Both the position numbers and the translations under genes were made by a program. The notes beneath the pieces were generated by a model that was given only the letters and a program-made list of their open reading frames with translations, did no database searches and had not been told where the DNA came from. From an uncultured Clostridia bacterium (lineage in GTDB: Bacteria; Bacillota; Clostridia; Christensenellales; UBA1242), in contig CANQQH010000049.1 in assembly GCA_947625955.1 (NCBI GenBank), forward strand, positions 1 to 7,982: a stretch of DNA of 7,982 nt, given 5' to 3'. Below are positions 5,596-7,982 of this stretch, piece by piece. Each line of letters begins with the position of its first letter. Position 1 is the stretch's first letter.

Positions 5596-6636
5596 ATGGA
5601 TTGGCAAGGTATTTGGAATACTATCAAAAATTTCTTTGTTTCCAATGCTTGGGACATCTTGTTGTTCTTTGCCGTTTTCTTGCTTGGTCTCATACTCATC
5701 AAGATCATCATGAAAATGCTCGACAAAATCTTGTCCAAAACAAGAATGGAAAAAATTGCCCAACACTTCTTGCTCGCGATTATTAAGTTTATTTTCTATT
5801 TCATTTGGGTGCTTGCACTTCTCTCAATAATAGGAATAAACATTTCTGGAATCATCACAGCATTCAGCGCCTTGGTGTTGGCTATTGGTATGGCTTTGCA
5901 AAACCTCATCGCAAACCTCGCGAATGGTATTGTTATTGTTTCATCCCACATGTTCAAAAAAGGCGACTACATCATTGTTGGTGGTCAAGAGGGTTCAATC
6001 ACTGAAATCAACTTCTTGTTCACAACCATCATGACGGTTGATAACAAGAAAATCACAATCCCTAACTCCACAATCGTGAACTCGTCGGTTGTAAACGCTG
6101 GCGCTAACGATAGGCGTAGGGTTGACTTCACCTTCTCTGTTGCCTATGAAACAGACTGCGAAAAGGTGAAAAAAATCGTCACTGATGTTATGGCAAGCGA
6201 CGGAAGGGTTTATCTTGACCCAGCACCATTCTGCAAACTCAAAACTCTTGGTGCAAGCTCAATTGACTTCTTCGCAAACTGCTGGTGCGATACTGAGGAC
6301 TATTGGAATGTTTACTACTATGTTATGGAAAATGTTTATAACGAATTTAAGCGCAACGACATTTCAATCCCATATAATCAACTTGAAGTTCGCAACAGAA
6401 CCGATAAGGTTGTGATGCCATATCAAAAGGCAAAACTTCCAGCAAGAGTTGAGAAGGTTCGCGAAGAACATCATGAACATGGCTTGTTCTCACTTGGCGC
6501 TGAGCATTCAAAATTAGACAAGAAAGAAAAGAAAGAAGCCGCTAAGCACGAAAAGGAAGAGGCAAAGAAAGCGAAAGAAGATGCCAAAAAGGCGTCAAAA
6601 GAAAAACCTAAAACTGCCTCAAAAAAATCTAAGTAG
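5596..6636 (+). CDS. mscS: MscS-family small-conductance mechanosensitive ion channel with lysine-rich tail
   Basis: The protein has 346 residues. It opens under membrane tension to release ions and small solutes during osmotic down-shock, as a heptamer in the cell membrane. Three helices are visible: about 19-38, 55-78 and the pore helix 84-116, with the Ala/Gly pattern SALVLAIGMALQNLIANLANG (91-111). The MscS beta domain follows, with FKKGDYIIVGGQEGSI (120-135), TIMTVDNKKITIPNSTI and, near its end, SIPYNQLEV (257-265). All the family landmarks are present and in order. Beyond about residue 300 there is a tail of some 45 residues built almost only of Lys, Glu, Ala and Ser; E. coli MscS (286 residues) has no such tail. 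Transcription comes from the promoter at 5530-5558 and stops at the strong terminator at 6646-6675, so it looks monocistronic. Confidence 0.95.
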   Translation: MDWQGIWNTIKNFFVSNAWDILLFFAVFLLGLILIKIIMKMLDKILSKTRMEKIAQHFLLAIIKFIFYFIWVLALLSIIGINISGIITAFSALVLAIGMALQNLIANLANGIVIVSSHMFKKGDYIIVGGQEGSITEINFLFTTIMTVDNKKITIPNSTIVNSSVVNAGANDRRRVDFTFSVAYETDCEKVKKIVTDVMASDGRVYLDPAPFCKLKTLGASSIDFFANCWCDTEDYWNVYYYVMENVYNEFKRNDISIPYNQLEVRNRTDKVVMPYQKAKLPARVEKVREEHHEHGLFSLGAEHSKLDKKEKKEAAKHEKEEAKKAKEDAKKASKEKPKTASKKSK

Positions 6637-6640
6637 GAAC

Positions 6641-6680
6641 TAACTAAAAAAGGTCAGCGTTTGCTGACCTTTTTTAATTA
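6641..6680. terminator. Strong bidirectional intrinsic terminator
   Basis: A perfect GGTCAGC (6652-6658) / GCTGACC (6663-6669) stem with a 4-base loop is flanked by six A (6646-6651) and six T (6670-6675). Pairing can extend almost to 6641 and 6680 with one mismatch. The A-run and T-run allow it to stop the MscS transcript on the plus strand and the beta-helix transcript on the minus strand. Confidence 0.93.
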
Positions 6681-6706
6681 GTAGCGAGCCGTAGGCGGCT
6701 CGCTAC
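6681..6706. repeat. Perfect 10-bp-stem hairpin between the terminator and the beta-helix gene
   Basis: GTAGCGAGCC (6681-6690) pairs exactly with GGCTCGCTAC (6697-6706) around a 6-base loop. It starts two bases after the beta-helix stop codon on the minus strand and abuts the bidirectional terminator. It lacks a T-run of its own. It may protect the 3' end of the minus transcript or be a dispersed palindromic repeat. Confidence 0.75.
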
Positions 6707-6708
6707 AA

Positions 6709-7982
6709 CTATACCCTACTTTTTCTTTCACTTTTAATTGTTGTTTTCTTGTTTTCAACATAATATTCATTGTGTTTTTCTTTATGTGCGGGGTGGTCGG
6801 CGGGAAGAAACTCTGGTTGAGCAATATCAGCTCTCGACTCATTGCTTACCGATTGCTCTATTTTTACATTAGATTTTATGGTATATGGAAAATTGGTTAT
6901 CATTTTATCTTTATCATCATACAGATACCACTTATAAAAGTAAAAACCTGAACCTAGTTTTTTTGTACCTGACACAGTATGAACATATTCATCTCCTATT
7001 TGAAAATTATCAACATAGAGCTCATCAGCAATTATAACTGTTGTTCCTTCTGGAACTTGAAACTCAATGGTTTCAACCGCCTGTTTCCTCACATCCGCTG
7101 GGATGTCAGAGTAATTTTTATATGGTACTTTCACAATTGTATAATACCCGCCACCAATTGTTACCGTATAGTCCTGCCCCATAACAACCCACTTTTCGCC
7201 GTCAATTTCGCGAATTGAAAGTTTTGCGTCTGGGTAATTGACTAACTTGATTTTTGAAAGGTCGATTGTGTCAATCCCTTCAAGCTTTGCAACCTTGCCG
7301 TCGGTTGAATCAACAACAAGACCAAATTCAAGTGTACATTCAGGTTCATGCTTTATCACAGGAAGTGGAGCTGGGCCAGAATATCCGTTCAACGAAATTA
7401 ACCCTTCGATTATTCCTCCACCATATTCAAAATCGCTACCCAAAAGATCTATTGCAAAAAGTTCTCCATTTTCATTTGTGTTGCCACTTATTTTGCCGCC
7501 ATTCATGGTGAATGCGCCGCCCCAAATATACACTCCCGCTCCTGTTTGCGCATGATTATCCTTTATTTCACCATCATTCATAATGAAGTTTCCAAATTCC
7601 GCATACACTCCACTGCCACTTTGTTTTGAGCTATTTCCAGATATGGTTCCACCATCCATTACAACATCGTCTGGGCTGGATACAATACCAATGCCCATAC
7701 CAGTATTATCAGAGATTGTCCCATTTTTCATTGAAAAACTTGAACCAACCACAAGAACCCCAGCGGCATTGTTTGTTATTTTTCCGTCGTTCATTGTGAA
7801 ATGAGCATTCGCTGAAACGATAGCTCCCCCGCCCAGGTTGCCAGAAATTATACCATCGTCCATTGTGAAAGAAGCCCCATTCATGCAAACAACACCCTGA
7901 TTATTATTTGTTATTTCTCCACCACTCATGGTAAAAGTAGAGTCACCTGTTGCATAAACCCCATAGCCAAGGTTCTCACTTT
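6709..7982 (-). CDS. Surface-type right-handed beta-helix repeat protein, C-terminal part (5' end outside window)
   Basis: The frame is open to the window edge, giving the last 423 residues. The ATG at 7929 is internal, since the repeat pattern continues above it. The upper half consists of eight beta-helix rungs of 21-27 residues with the consensus F-x-M-x-x-G-x-I-x-x-N (examples FTMSGGEITNN, FTMNDGKITNN, VVMDGGTISGN). These resemble pectate-lyase-like coils in large adhesins and polymorphic surface proteins. A strand-rich module of about 230 residues follows, with small Ig-like segments (DYTVTIGGGYYTIVKV, GFYFYKWYLYDDKDK). The protein ends in a charged, basic tail (KKTTIKSERKSRV). There is no LPxTG motif, terminal membrane helix or visible binding repeat, so how it is held at the cell surface is unclear. 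Sequence and codon style match the neighbours. Its promoter and signal peptide must lie outside the window. The carbohydrate- or host-binding role often assumed for such proteins is inference only. Confidence 0.85.
   Translation of the reverse strand, partial: SENLGYGVYATGDSTFTMSGGEITNNNQGVVCMNGASFTMDDGIISGNLGGGAIVSANAHFTMNDGKITNNAAGVLVVGSSFSMKNGTISDNTGMGIGIVSSPDDVVMDGGTISGNSSKQSGSGVYAEFGNFIMNDGEIKDNHAQTGAGVYIWGGAFTMNGGKISGNTNENGELFAIDLLGSDFEYGGGIIEGLISLNGYSGPAPLPVIKHEPECTLEFGLVVDSTDGKVAKLEGIDTIDLSKIKLVNYPDAKLSIREIDGEKWVVMGQDYTVTIGGGYYTIVKVPYKNYSDIPADVRKQAVETIEFQVPEGTTVIIADELYVDNFQIGDEYVHTVSGTKKLGSGFYFYKWYLYDDKDKMITNFPYTIKSNVKIEQSVSNESRADIAQPEFLPADHPAHKEKHNEYYVENKKTTIKSERKSRV
7390..7982 (-). 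repeat. Degenerate repeats coding for beta-helix rungs
   Basis: Eight successive units of 63 to 81 bases each encode a F-x-M-x-x-G-x-I-x-x-N rung; they start at the Met codons near 7929, 7863 and so on down to a Tyr variant at 7423-7425. At base level they share only short words such as the reverse of TTCACCATG, so they are old or diversified duplications, not a recent tandem array. Confidence 0.8.

Noticed and set aside
5496..5786. Small gene upstream of and overlapping the channel gene
   Set aside because: It has no ribosome binding site, runs through the promoter and into the MscS frame, and its second half is an out-of-frame reading of MscS.
7390..7982. CRISPR-like or tandem DNA repeat array
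   Set aside because: The periodicity is in the protein (beta-helix rungs of unequal length); the bases are not near-identical and the frame is open throughout.
1..7982. Alternative genetic code with TGA as tryptophan
   Set aside because: No gene ends in TGA, but all are full length without reading TGA as Trp and use TGG, so the standard code suffices.

Overview
The window reads as a chromosomal piece of a low-to-moderate GC, Gram-positive-type bacterium, most likely an uncultured member of the Bacillota (Firmicutes). The reasons are AAGGAGG-type ribosome binding sites, well-formed TTGxxx-N17-TAxxAT promoters, hairpin-plus-T-run terminators, and protein types typical of gut Clostridia and relatives. 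This placement is an inference from style, not from a marker gene. All six reading frames end in TAA or TAG, and tryptophan is written TGG, so the standard code fits.

Layout, left to right: (1) the C-terminal part of a small membrane protein, cut by the window edge (1-363, +). (2) A promoter, a short leader and an intrinsic terminator placed directly in front of the next ribosome binding site (391-490), an arrangement that looks like transcription attenuation. (3) A 662-residue fusion of a MATE-type drug/sodium antiporter to a cytidylate-kinase-like P-loop domain (500-2488, +). (4) A convergent gap (2489-2678) with two strong GC-rich palindromes and a second, slightly diverged copy of the end of the following gene. 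(5) A 414-residue ferritin-like, probably di-iron protein (2679-3923, -). (6) A divergent promoter region with a small dyad (3924-4046). (7) A 447-residue HD-domain phosphohydrolase-like protein (4047-5390, +). (8) A 205-base gap with a hairpin overlapping a promoter. (9) An MscS-family mechanosensitive channel with a lysine-rich tail (5596-6636, +). (10) A bidirectional terminator and a second perfect hairpin (6641-6706). (11) The C-terminal 423 residues of a surface-type right-handed beta-helix protein (6709 to the window end, -).

Most genes appear to be single transcription units with their own signals. The three membrane proteins (small membrane protein, MATE fusion, MscS) and the beta-helix protein suggest an envelope-related neighbourhood, but nothing in the spacing ties them into one operon. 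The ferritin-like and HD genes share a head-to-head control region and could be co-regulated. I see no convincing complete defence system, integrase, insertion sequence, tRNA, rRNA or CRISPR array. The items most worth a second look are the MATE-kinase fusion with its attenuator-like leader, the triplicated helix-pair metal pattern in the ferritin-like protein, and the recently duplicated 41-bp gene end beside palindromic repeats.
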